Below, one piece after another: positions 9,588 to 17,101 of a stretch of 64,000 bases of DNA. Under the pieces are notes generated by a model, which was not told the origin of the DNA, did no database searches, and worked only from the letters and a program-made list of their open reading frames with translations. Positions within the stretch are counted from its first letter, which is position 1; each line of letters starts with the position of its first letter. This DNA is from SZUA-309 sp965230005 (GTDB lineage Bacteria > Pseudomonadota > Gammaproteobacteria > Pseudomonadales > Azotimanducaceae). Position numbers and translations under genes: made by a program. The stretch is from assembly GCA_965230005.1 (NCBI GenBank), contig OZ245934.1:1302001-1366000 (forward strand), read 5' to 3'.

Positions 9588-10921
9588 AAAAGCCTGGTCA
9601 GGTCGTTATAGAGCGCGATGACCATGAGACCGCCTACGAGGACGAGGCCGACCTGGGTCGCGAGAATCTGTGCTTTTTCCGACACGGGGCGACCGCGCAG
9701 GAGTTCTGCCAGACAGAACATGATGTGCCCGCCGTCGAGAATGGGGATCGGCAGCAGGTTCAGCACACCGAGAGAGATCGACAGCAGCGCCGCAAGGGTA
9801 ATGAAGTACTGCCAGCCGGCGGCCGCAGAGTCACCGGCCACCTTGGCGATCATGATCGGCCCGGAGAGGTTCTCCACGGAAACGGCACCCACGATCATCT
9901 TCTTGAGCACACCGAGGGTGAAAACCGTCTTGTCCCAGGTTTCGACGACGGCTCGCGGCAAAGCCTCGAACACGCCATAGCTTTCTTCGTAATAGTGTGG
10001 CGCCACGCTGAGGTAGCCGATGATCTCGCCGGTTTCGAGCTCGCGCCGGTCCGGCACGATCCCGAGCGTCATGGGGCGGCCCTGCCGCAACAGGCTCACG
10101 TCGAGGTTCGCCTCCGGCGCGCTTTGAATGGCAACCACCCAGTCGCTCCAGGATTCGATGGGCGTGTCGTCGACGGCGGTAATGAGATCGAAAGGCTCGA
10201 GGCCGTAGCGCTCGCCGGCACCGCCCGGCAGTACCTCGCCGACGAGGGCAGGCGCCGCCGCTTTGAAGCCGAGGGATCCGAGCAGATTCGGATCTTTCGC
10301 CCCCTGGTGCCAGTTGACGATGGGGATCGCAAAGCGTTCCGCTTCGGCTCCGGGCTGTCTTGCTTCGATGACGATCTCGCCGCTCTCACCCATACGATCG
10401 GCGAGTGCGAGATTGACCTGCTGCCAGTCCTGGGTGCGCACGCCGTCGACGGACAGCACTTCCGAGTAACGGCTGAGTCCGGCCTGGCCGAGCGGGGAAT
10501 CGGGATCCACATCGCCGAGGAGCGGAGCCACGGCGGGGGTGCCGACAATGAACAGCGCCCAGTAGATGAGCATCGCGAGCAGGAAGTTGGCTGCGGGACC
10601 CGCGGCCGATATGGCCAGTCGCCAGGACACGGAGAGCTCCGAATAGTCCTTATCTCCCGGCTGCAGAGGCACAGCGAGAGGCACTTCCCCGGGCTCCTGC
10701 TCACCGAGCATGCGCACATAGCCGCCGAGGGGAATGGCGGCGATCGCCCACTCCGTGCCATGGCGGTCCACCCTGGACCAGAGCGGGCGCCCGAAACCCA
10801 CGGAAAAACGCAGAACCCGCACGCCCGAGCGCCGCGCTACAACGAAGTGGCCCAGCTCGTGGAAGGTAATGAGCACCCCGAGCATGACGATCAGGGCCAG
10901 CGGGTATACGAGAAAATCCAT
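9584..10921 (-). CDS. rseP: RIP zinc metalloprotease RseP
   Basis: Site-2 protease that cuts the anti-sigma factor RseA within the membrane, releasing sigma E; here the target (45619-46197) and its sigma factor are in the same window. The 445 residues carry the zinc motif HELGH (His21, Glu22, His25), two central periplasmic PDZ domains, and the third ligand motif NLLPIPILDGGH near the C-terminus, with four membrane segments. Length is typical. Its upstream neighbour is cdsA, with dxr absent from the gap. Confidence 0.97.
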   Translation of the reverse strand: MDFLVYPLALIVMLGVLITFHELGHFVVARRSGVRVLRFSVGFGRPLWSRVDRHGTEWAIAAIPLGGYVRMLGEQEPGEVPLAVPLQPGDKDYSELSVSWRLAISAAGPAANFLLAMLIYWALFIVGTPAVAPLLGDVDPDSPLGQAGLSRYSEVLSVDGVRTQDWQQVNLALADRMGESGEIVIEARQPGAEAERFAIPIVNWHQGAKDPNLLGSLGFKAAAPALVGEVLPGGAGERYGLEPFDLITAVDDTPIESWSDWVVAIQSAPEANLDVSLLRQGRPMTLGIVPDRRELETGEIIGYLSVAPHYYEESYGVFEALPRAVVETWDKTVFTLGVLKKMIVGAVSVENLSGPIMIAKVAGDSAAAGWQYFITLAALLSISLGVLNLLPIPILDGGHIMFCLAELLRGRPVSEKAQILATQVGLVLVGGLMVIALYNDLTRLL

Positions 10922-11138
10922 CAGCTCTCCGTCGGTGGCAGCCAGCGCCGGTTTCAGTGGGTCAGCGCCGGTAATCGCTTCAGGGCTCGACTCCTGAGAC
11001 TCCGTAGCTTTGATACGCCAGATCCGCCCGGCGTTCCATTAACATAAATTAATGGAGCGGCCCCTCAGCCGCACGCCGTCGAGTAATGGAGCGCCATGAT
11101 ACCGGAACTGAAGACCTGCAGCCCGGCCAATGTGAGGC
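10922..11138. other. Gap between cdsA and rseP where dxr is usually found
   Basis: These 217 bases hold no gene I can support. Many gammaproteobacteria have dxr (ispC, about 1.2 kb) exactly here, between cdsA and rseP. The gap includes an AT-rich patch with a perfect inverted repeat (11035-11056) and a second copy of TAATGGAGCG about 35 bases further on (around 11083-11092). Confidence 0.8.
11035..11056. repeat. Perfect inverted repeat upstream of rseP
   Basis: TCCATTAA, a six-base spacer (CATAAA), then TTAATGGA. The 8-bp arms are perfect and much richer in AT than the surroundings. On the minus strand it lies about 115 bases before the rseP start. It could be an operator or part of a promoter for rseP-bamA, or a scar of whatever rearrangement removed dxr; the sequence does not decide this. 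Confidence 0.55.
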
Positions 11139-11939
11139 TCAGTCAGACAAACCCGCGAAGACCAGGATCAGGGCGAAATAGGGTAAGACGGCCACAGCAG
11201 AGTCGATCCGATCCAGGGCGCCGCCGTGTCCCGGCAGGATGACGCCGGAGTCCTTGACCCCCCGCTCCCGCTTCAGAACGCTTTCGAACAGGTCGCCGAG
11301 CACCGACACCGAAACCAGCAGCACCATGATCAGGATCCAACCGCTGTTGAAACGTCCCATGGCCACCAGGATGCCGCCGCAGATGACGCTGGAGGTCAGC
11401 ATTCCGCCCCAGAATCCTTCCCAGGTTTTGCCCGGGCTGACCTCAGCAGCGAGCTTGCGGCGGCCGAACTGGCGGCCGCTGAAATATGCGCCAATATCGG
11501 CGAAGGCCACTACGAGAACCATCCAGAGCAACCAGTTGGAGCCGCCCGGGGCGCCGTGGATGACCACCAGCGCAATCCAGGCTGCCCAGCAGATGAACAG
11601 TCCCACCAGGCCCCGAACCCAGGGCCGCATCCAGCTGCCGCTCGCCGGATAACTGACGACGGCGAGCAGCGCACCCACCCAGACCGCGGCCCCGATCAGC
11701 AGTCCGGACAGTTTCAGTGAAGGTTCGTAAACCGTCGCGAGGACCAGCAGCGAGTAGACGCCTGCGTAAGCGAAGCGAGGCAGACGGGCTTCCATACCGG
11801 CGAGGCCCGCATATTCATAAGCACCTACGGCGCCAACAAACCAGAAGAACAGCGCGAACTGCCAGGGGGTGAGCAGATAGATGGCCACGAGCGCCGTGAC
11901 GGCCAACGCCAGCCCCGTGATCACCCGGGCTTTGAGCAT
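11139..11939 (-). CDS. cdsA: Phosphatidate cytidylyltransferase
   Basis: Makes CDP-diacylglycerol, the precursor of membrane phospholipids. The 266-residue integral membrane protein has about eight hydrophobic helices and the family signature near its C-terminus (SVLGDLFESVLKRERGVKDS followed by PGHGGALDRID). Length is slightly short but normal. It starts three bases after the uppS stop, so the pair is co-transcribed. Confidence 0.96.
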   Translation of the reverse strand: MLKARVITGLALAVTALVAIYLLTPWQFALFFWFVGAVGAYEYAGLAGMEARLPRFAYAGVYSLLVLATVYEPSLKLSGLLIGAAVWVGALLAVVSYPASGSWMRPWVRGLVGLFICWAAWIALVVIHGAPGGSNWLLWMVLVVAFADIGAYFSGRQFGRRKLAAEVSPGKTWEGFWGGMLTSSVICGGILVAMGRFNSGWILIMVLLVSVSVLGDLFESVLKRERGVKDSGVILPGHGGALDRIDSAVAVLPYFALILVFAGLSD

Positions 11940-11942
11940 GGC

Positions 11943-12728
11943 TCAGCTGCGCCGGCCGAAGCGGCGCTGGCGCTCGTCGAAGAGGGAGAAGGCGTCCTTC
12001 AGGCAACTTTCGTCGAAGTCCGGCCAGAAGGCGTCCGTGAAATACAGTTCCGTGTAGGCAAGATCCCAGAGCAGGAAATTGCTGATCCTGTGGTCGCCGC
12101 CCGTGCGAATGCAGAGATCCGGGGGCGCGAGATCGCCGAGAGACAGATGCCGGGCGAAGGTCGCTTCGTCGATGGTCTCCGGATCCAGGGTACCCGCCGC
12201 AACTTCCCGGGCGAGCGAGCGGGCAGCTTCGGTGATATCCCAGCGGCCACCGAAGTTGGCAGCGATGTTCAGCTGCATACGTTCGTTCGCAGCCGTGTTT
12301 GCCTCGGCGTCGTTCATGAGCGCCTGCAGATCCTCATCGAAGCGGCTCCGATCGCCGACGATCCGAAGCTGCACCTCGCGCTCGTTGAGCTCGTCGATGT
12401 CGTTCTGCAGGACGTTGCGCATGAGATCCATGAGCAGGCTCACTTCCCGACGCGGTCGCCCCCAGTTCTCCGTGGAGAAGGCAAACAGCGTCAGGCACTG
12501 CACGCCGAGATCGGCGCAGGCCTCGGCGACCGGTCGCACGCGTCTGGCGCCGGCGCGGTGTCCGGCAGCCCCGGGGAGCCTGCGAGCCTTTGCCCAGCGA
12601 TGATTGCCATCCATGATGATGGCGACGTGTTTCGGCGCGCCGTTGGTCGTACCGTCAACGTCGAGACAGGAGGCGGCGCGACTTCTGCCGTCCAGCTCAC
12701 TCGCAACGCTGACACTGACTTCCGCCAT
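11943..12728 (-). CDS. uppS: Undecaprenyl diphosphate synthase
   Basis: Cis-prenyltransferase that makes the C55 lipid carrier for peptidoglycan and O-antigen. The IIMDGNHRWAK block holds the catalytic aspartate; FSTENWGRPRREV and the C-terminal DLCIRTGGDHRISNFLLWD are also diagnostic. I place the start at the ATG at 12728 (MAEVSVSVASELDG), since anything further upstream would read back into frr. This gives 261 residues with an N-terminal extension of about 30 before the conserved core. Confidence 0.96.
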   Translation of the reverse strand: MAEVSVSVASELDGRSRAASCLDVDGTTNGAPKHVAIIMDGNHRWAKARRLPGAAGHRAGARRVRPVAEACADLGVQCLTLFAFSTENWGRPRREVSLLMDLMRNVLQNDIDELNEREVQLRIVGDRSRFDEDLQALMNDAEANTAANERMQLNIAANFGGRWDITEAARSLAREVAAGTLDPETIDEATFARHLSLGDLAPPDLCIRTGGDHRISNFLLWDLAYTELYFTDAFWPDFDESCLKDAFSLFDERQRRFGRRS

Positions 12729-12735
12729 GACCGCC

Positions 12736-13293
12736 TCAGACCTCCATGAGATCCGATTCTTTAGACGCGAGCGCCTCGTCGACTTCCGCAACGCGCCGAT
12801 CGGTGAGCTTCTGAATATCTTCTTCGCCGCGCCGAGCTTCGTCCTCGGCCACTTCCTTTTCTTTGACCAGCTCGCGGATATCGGCAATGGCGTCCCGCCG
12901 GATATTGCGGATGGCGATGCGGGCGTTTTCCGCCTCCTGCTTGGCCTGACGGGCCAGATCCCTGCGGTTCTCTTCCGTCAGGGCCGGTAGCGGCACCCGG
13001 ATGAGTTCGCTCGTGGATGCCGGCGTGATGCCGAGATCGCTCTTCAGGAGCGCCTTCTCGAGATCAGGAATGAGGTTTTTCTCCCAGGGGGAGATGGCCA
13101 GCGTGCGCGCATCCTCAACGGTGATGGAAGCGACCTGATTCAGGGGTGTGGGATTGCCGTAATACTCGACTTCGATGCCGTCGAGCAGGCTCGGGTTGGC
13201 GCGGCCGGTTCGGATGCGGGCGAAATTCGAGCCGAGCACTTCCAGGGACTTGCCCATGCGCTCGTCCGCATCCTGTTTGATTTCTTCGATCAT
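12736..13293 (-). CDS. frr: Ribosome recycling factor
   Basis: Splits post-termination ribosomes together with EF-G. The 185-residue protein matches the family in full, with LGSNFARIRTGRANPSLLDG near the N-terminus, the hinge, and LTEENRRDLARQAKQEAENARIA split across two conserved helices. Seven bases separate its stop from uppS. The 87-base gap from pyrH contains a GGCCGG/CCGGCC hairpin (13331-13346) that could attenuate or process the transcript. Confidence 0.97.
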   Translation of the reverse strand: MIEEIKQDADERMGKSLEVLGSNFARIRTGRANPSLLDGIEVEYYGNPTPLNQVASITVEDARTLAISPWEKNLIPDLEKALLKSDLGITPASTSELIRVPLPALTEENRRDLARQAKQEAENARIAIRNIRRDAIADIRELVKEKEVAEDEARRGEEDIQKLTDRRVAEVDEALASKESDLMEV

Positions 13294-13380
13294 TGTTTCG
13301 AGGCCTGTCCTGCGGCTTCCCTAGCGCTATGGCCGGTGCTCCGGCCCGGTATGCGGGGCGTCTCGAGGGGGCCGATCCGT

Positions 13381-14094
13381 TCAGCCCGCCACGATTCGGG
13401 TGCCAACCTTGTCACCGTTGATGATCGCGGTCAATGCACCTTTTGTATGCATGTCAAAGACCACCACCGGCATATCATGATCGCGACAGAGACAGATCGC
13501 TGTGAGGTCCATCACACCCAGTTGCGCTTCCAGCGTGGCGTCGTAGGTGAGCGTCTCATAACGTGTTGCAGTCGGATCTTTGAAGGGATCGGCCGTGTAG
13601 ACACCATCCACCTTGGTGGCTTTCAGCACGGCATCCGCACCCACCTCAATGGCACGCAGACAGGCAGCGGTATCGGTGGTAAAGAATGGGTTTCCGGTGC
13701 CGGCGACGAAGATGGTCACCTGCCCCGCTTCCAGGCTGGCGACCGCGGCGTCACGGGAGTAGCGAGGGGCCACACCGGGCACATCCAGCGCCGAGAACAG
13801 CGCCGCCGGTACCCCGCGGCGCTTGAGCAGATCTTTGAAGGCGAGACCATTCATGATCGTCGCCAGCATACCCATATGGTCGCCGGTCACCCGATCCATA
13901 CCGGCTGCCTGGAGGGCGGCCCCGCGGAACAGGTTGCCGCCACCAAGGACAACGGCCAGTTCACCGCCGGCCTTGAGCAGCCCGGCCATCTCCTCCGCGA
14001 GCGCGTCGAGAATCGCCGGGCTGATGCCGAAGCCGCCGTCGGCGCCGTCGTCTGCCAGGGCTTCTCCGGAGAGCTTCAGCAGAACGCGACGCAA
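13381..14094 (-). CDS. pyrH: Uridylate kinase
   Basis: Phosphorylates UMP to UDP for nucleotide supply. The 237-residue amino acid kinase fold protein has RVLLKLSGEAL at the N-terminus, VLGGGNLFRG and VFVAGTGNPFFTTDTAA-type motifs (here IFVAGTGNPFFTTDT), and KVDGVYTADP. The start is a TTG at 14094, with GGAG nine bases upstream inside the tsf stop region. It lies seven bases after tsf. Confidence 0.96.
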   Translation of the reverse strand: MRRVLLKLSGEALADDGADGGFGISPAILDALAEEMAGLLKAGGELAVVLGGGNLFRGAALQAAGMDRVTGDHMGMLATIMNGLAFKDLLKRRGVPAALFSALDVPGVAPRYSRDAAVASLEAGQVTIFVAGTGNPFFTTDTAACLRAIEVGADAVLKATKVDGVYTADPFKDPTATRYETLTYDATLEAQLGVMDLTAICLCRDHDMPVVVFDMHTKGALTAIINGDKVGTRIVAG

Positions 14095-14100
14095 CGCGGC

Positions 14101-14991
14101 CTACTCCGAGCCGTCGCTGTCGCCGTCGGTGTCCTTAATCTGCTTGGCGACCTCGGCGGCAAAGTCCTCGGCTTCAACTTCGATGCCTTCACCGACTTCG
14201 AAGCGGACGAAACGCCGACAGGCATTGCCTTTGTCCTTCAGCAGAGCGCTGATTTTGACATTGCCGTCTTTGACGAAGGGCTGATCGACGAGGCTCACTT
14301 CGGCGAGGAACTTACGCACCCGACCTTCCACCATCTTCTCGACAATGTCGGCCGGCTTACCGCTTTCCGCCGCCTGGGAACTGTAGATCTCACGCTCCTT
14401 GGCAAGCACGTCCTCGGGAACCTCGGCGGAGGTGACGACCATGGGATTGATGGCCGTGATGTGCATGGCGAGGTCGCGGCCGAGTTCGTCGTCTTCCTTA
14501 TCGAGTTCGACGAGCACGGCTTTGCGGTTGTCGACGTGCTTGTAGCTGGTGATATAGCCATCGGCGGTCGAGAAGCTCGCGCAGCGTCGGGCGGTGATGT
14601 TTTCTCCGATCTCCTGGACCAGCGCTTCGCGCCTGGCGTCGAGTTCGCCGGCCATCACGGCGCCGATATCGTCGCTGCCGGCTTCGAAGCAGGCGTCGAG
14701 GACCTCATCGACGAAGGCGATGAACTTCTCGTTCTTCGCCGCGAAGTCGGTCTCGATGTTCACTTCTACCACCGTGCCGCGCTTGCCATCGTCCGCCACT
14801 TTGATGCCGAGCAGGCCGTCCGCGGTCGTGCGCCCGGACTTTTTAGCGGCCTTCAGGGCGCTCGACTTACGCAGCGCTTCGATAGCCGCTTCCATGTCAC
14901 CATCGGCTTCCGTAAGCGCCTTCTTGCAATCCATCATGCCAAGGCCCGTGCGCTCGCGGAGCTCCTTGACCATTGCAGCAGTGATTGCCAT
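14101..14991 (-). CDS. tsf: Translation elongation factor Ts
   Basis: Exchanges GDP for GTP on EF-Tu. The 296 residues start MAITAAMVKELRERTGLGMM followed by the DCKKAL motif, a UBA-like N-terminal domain, then the core with TDFAAKNEKF that contacts the EF-Tu magnesium site. The C-terminus is an acidic tail (DTDGDSDGSE). It follows rpsB by three bases in the classic rpsB-tsf operon. Confidence 0.97.
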   Translation of the reverse strand: MAITAAMVKELRERTGLGMMDCKKALTEADGDMEAAIEALRKSSALKAAKKSGRTTADGLLGIKVADDGKRGTVVEVNIETDFAAKNEKFIAFVDEVLDACFEAGSDDIGAVMAGELDARREALVQEIGENITARRCASFSTADGYITSYKHVDNRKAVLVELDKEDDELGRDLAMHITAINPMVVTSAEVPEDVLAKEREIYSSQAAESGKPADIVEKMVEGRVRKFLAEVSLVDQPFVKDGNVKISALLKDKGNACRRFVRFEVGEGIEVEAEDFAAEVAKQIKDTDGDSDGSE

Positions 14992-14994
14992 TGC

Positions 14995-15858
14995 TTACTC
15001 CTTCTTGCCTTCATCGCCGGCTTCGGGAGCCGGTGCTTCTGCGGCAGCCGCGGGGGCTTCAGCCACTTCCGCCGTCGCTTCTGCGGCCGCTGGTGCTGCC
15101 GCAACCGGTTCCGGTGCAGCCGGGACCTCGGCTTCCTCAGTTACCTCGACGAACTCGTCTGCCCGCACCTCGCCGGCCGCCGTCGACTGGCCTTCGGCAA
15201 TGGCATCGGCCACGGCCGTTATATAAAGGCGGATGGCACGAATGGCGTCGTCGTTGCCGGGAATGATGTAGTCGATGCCTTCCGGGTCACTGTTCGTATC
15301 GACAACCCCGAAGACGGGAATGCCGAGTTTGTTCGCTTCGGATACGGCAATGTGCTCGTGCATCACGTCGACCACGAAGATCGCATCCGGCAGGCCGCCC
15401 ATGTCCTTGATACCGCCAAGGCTCCGCTCGAGCTTCTCCATGAGCCGCGACTTCTGCAGCGCCTCACGCTTGGTCAGCATCTCGAAGGTCCCGTCCGTGG
15501 ACTGGGTTTCGAGCTCCTGCAGACGCTTGATGGACTGGCGGATGGTCTTGTAGTTCGTGAGCATGCCGCCGAGCCAGCGCTGGTCGACATAGGGCATGCC
15601 GACGCGGCTCGCCTGCTCCTTGATGACCTTTGCCGCGGCCCGCTTGGTGCCGACGAACAGGATTTTGTGTTTCCGGCTGGCGAGGTTGCGCAGCTCGGTC
15701 AGAGCCTCGTTGAAGGCAGGGACCGTCTTCTCGAGGTTGATGATGTGAATTTTATTGCGGGATCCGAAGATGAACGGGGCCATCTTGGGATTCCAGAAAC
15801 GGGTCTGATGGCCGAAGTGCACGCCAGCGGCCAACATGTCACGCATGCTGATTTCCAT
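14995..15858 (-). CDS. rpsB: Small ribosomal subunit protein uS2
   Basis: Component of the 30S subunit. The ATG at 15858 gives the conserved SMRDMLAAGVHFGHQTRFWN opening, and GGAG sits eight bases upstream. The frame stays open further upstream but that sequence is not family-like. The 287-residue product is longer than most S2 proteins because of an alanine- and glutamate-rich C-terminal tail of about 50 residues (VPAAPEPVAAAPAAAEA and following). The gene leads the rpsB-tsf-pyrH-frr run. Confidence 0.97.
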   Translation of the reverse strand: MEISMRDMLAAGVHFGHQTRFWNPKMAPFIFGSRNKIHIINLEKTVPAFNEALTELRNLASRKHKILFVGTKRAAAKVIKEQASRVGMPYVDQRWLGGMLTNYKTIRQSIKRLQELETQSTDGTFEMLTKREALQKSRLMEKLERSLGGIKDMGGLPDAIFVVDVMHEHIAVSEANKLGIPVFGVVDTNSDPEGIDYIIPGNDDAIRAIRLYITAVADAIAEGQSTAAGEVRADEFVEVTEEAEVPAAPEPVAAAPAAAEATAEVAEAPAAAAEAPAPEAGDEGKKE

Positions 15859-16130
15859 CGAATTGTCTCCGGGTTGCTTCTCGCACCACCCCCATGCTTC
15901 TAACCAGCGCTGATTGCTCAGCTGAGCGTCTGCAGTCCAGTACGGACCGAAAGCTCTGCGGATTTTGCGGCCCGTGGCCGCGAAATCCGCTTCGTGTTGG
16001 CTTTGCCAACACGCCGGCACCCGGAAGCATGTGTCGGGTGATGTGCAGATTTTTAGTGGGATCTCAGGGAGATCACCGTTGTTTTATCGCCGGGAACGCC
16101 CCTGAAGATGGGGGCCGTTGTCCCAAAGCG
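15859..16130 (-). promoter_or_regulatory. Predicted 5' leader of rpsB-tsf with tandem hairpins
   Basis: The rpsB-map gap is 412 bases. On the minus strand, the predicted leader contains two adjacent hairpins: 15993-16013 (9-bp perfect stem, 3-base loop) and 15958-15990 (15-bp stem with one G-U pair and a 3-base loop). Known gammaproteobacterial rpsB leaders fold into hairpins that S2 uses for feedback repression of rpsB-tsf. A similar role is my inference here; no protein-binding site can be proved from sequence alone. Confidence 0.55.
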
Positions 16131-16136
16131 GCGCGC

Positions 16137-16160
16137 TTTATACCATAATCCGCACCTCGG
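16137..16160 (-). promoter_or_regulatory. Candidate rpsB promoter
   Basis: Reading the minus strand, TGGTATAAA gives an extended -10 (TATAAA at 16142-16137) followed at once by GCGCGCCGC. A GC-rich discriminator right after the -10 is typical of stringently controlled ribosomal promoters. The -35 is weak (TGTTGC at 17-base spacing, or TTGCCG at 15). Transcription would start near 16130, giving a leader of about 270 bases. Confidence 0.5.
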
Positions 16161-16270
16161 CAACACAGCCCCGCGCTAAGCGCCAGGCATGCACCCGGCA
16201 GCGCTTCCCGTGAACGTACTGTGTGTCCGGCCGCCGCAGAACCGACGTCAAATCAGGAAAGAGAGTCCCT

Positions 16271-17101
16271 ATGGTCGCCCGCCTCGAGAGCGAAGACGAA
16301 ATCGCAAAAATGCGCGAAGCCGGACGCCTGGCCGCGAGCGTGCTGGAGATGATCGGTGAGCACGTCCGCCCCGGTGTGACGACGGAGCATCTCGACGAGC
16401 TGTGTCACCGGATGATCGTCGAAGAGCTCGACTGCATTCCCGCGCCCCTGAACTACACCAATGGCGCCGGCACCCCACCTTTCCCGAAGTCCATCTGCAC
16501 CTCGGTCAATCACGTCGTCTGTCACGGCATTCCGTCGCCGAAAAAGACCCTGAAAAACGGCGATGCCGTGAACATCGACGTCACGGTCATCAAAGACGGC
16601 TTCCACGGCGACACCTCGAAGATGTTTTTCGCCGGTAAACCCTCCGTGCTTGCCGAGCGCCTCGTCCGCGTGACTCAGGAGTGCCTCTACAGAGGCATCG
16701 AGGCGGTCCGGGCCGGCGCGCGCCTTGGCGACATCGGCCATGCGATTCAAAGCCACGCCGAAGCCAACAACTTCAGCGTGGTTCGGGAGTTTTGCGGACA
16801 CGGCATCGGCCGCCGTTTTCACGACGAGCCGCAGGTCGTGCACTACGGCCGTCCGAATACCGGCATGGTGCTGGAGGAAGGCATGACCTTCACGATCGAG
16901 CCGATGATCAATGCCGGGAAGCGGCACGTGAAGATTCTCCCCGATCAATGGACGGTGGTGACCAAGGATCACAAGCTGTCCGCACAGTGGGAACACACGC
17001 TGCTGGTGACCAGCACCGGTGCCGAGGTACTCACCCGCAGGGCGGAAGAAGTCTTTCCCTGGGAGGCGCCGGCCCTGACGGCGGAGTCCAACCCGGCTTG
17101 A
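16271..17101 (+). CDS. map: Methionine aminopeptidase type I
   Basis: Removes N-terminal methionine from nascent proteins. The 276-residue protein has the five metal ligands of the family: the two aspartates in NIDVTVIKDGFHGDTSKMF, the histidine in FCGHGIGRRFH, and the glutamates in FTIEPMI and QWEHTLL. I prefer the ATG at 16271, preceded by GGAAAGAG, over an upstream start at 16223. It is divergent from rpsB, and its stop overlaps the likely glnD start. Confidence 0.96.
   Translation: MVARLESEDEIAKMREAGRLAASVLEMIGEHVRPGVTTEHLDELCHRMIVEELDCIPAPLNYTNGAGTPPFPKSICTSVNHVVCHGIPSPKKTLKNGDAVNIDVTVIKDGFHGDTSKMFFAGKPSVLAERLVRVTQECLYRGIEAVRAGARLGDIGHAIQSHAEANNFSVVREFCGHGIGRRFHDEPQVVHYGRPNTGMVLEEGMTFTIEPMINAGKRHVKILPDQWTVVTKDHKLSAQWEHTLLVTSTGAEVLTRRAEEVFPWEAPALTAESNPA

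Noticed and set aside
13336..15903. Open frame of 855 codons on the plus strand
   Set aside because: It lies opposite pyrH, tsf and rpsB, all certain. Long antisense frames are common opposite GC-rich genes; the translation matches no family.
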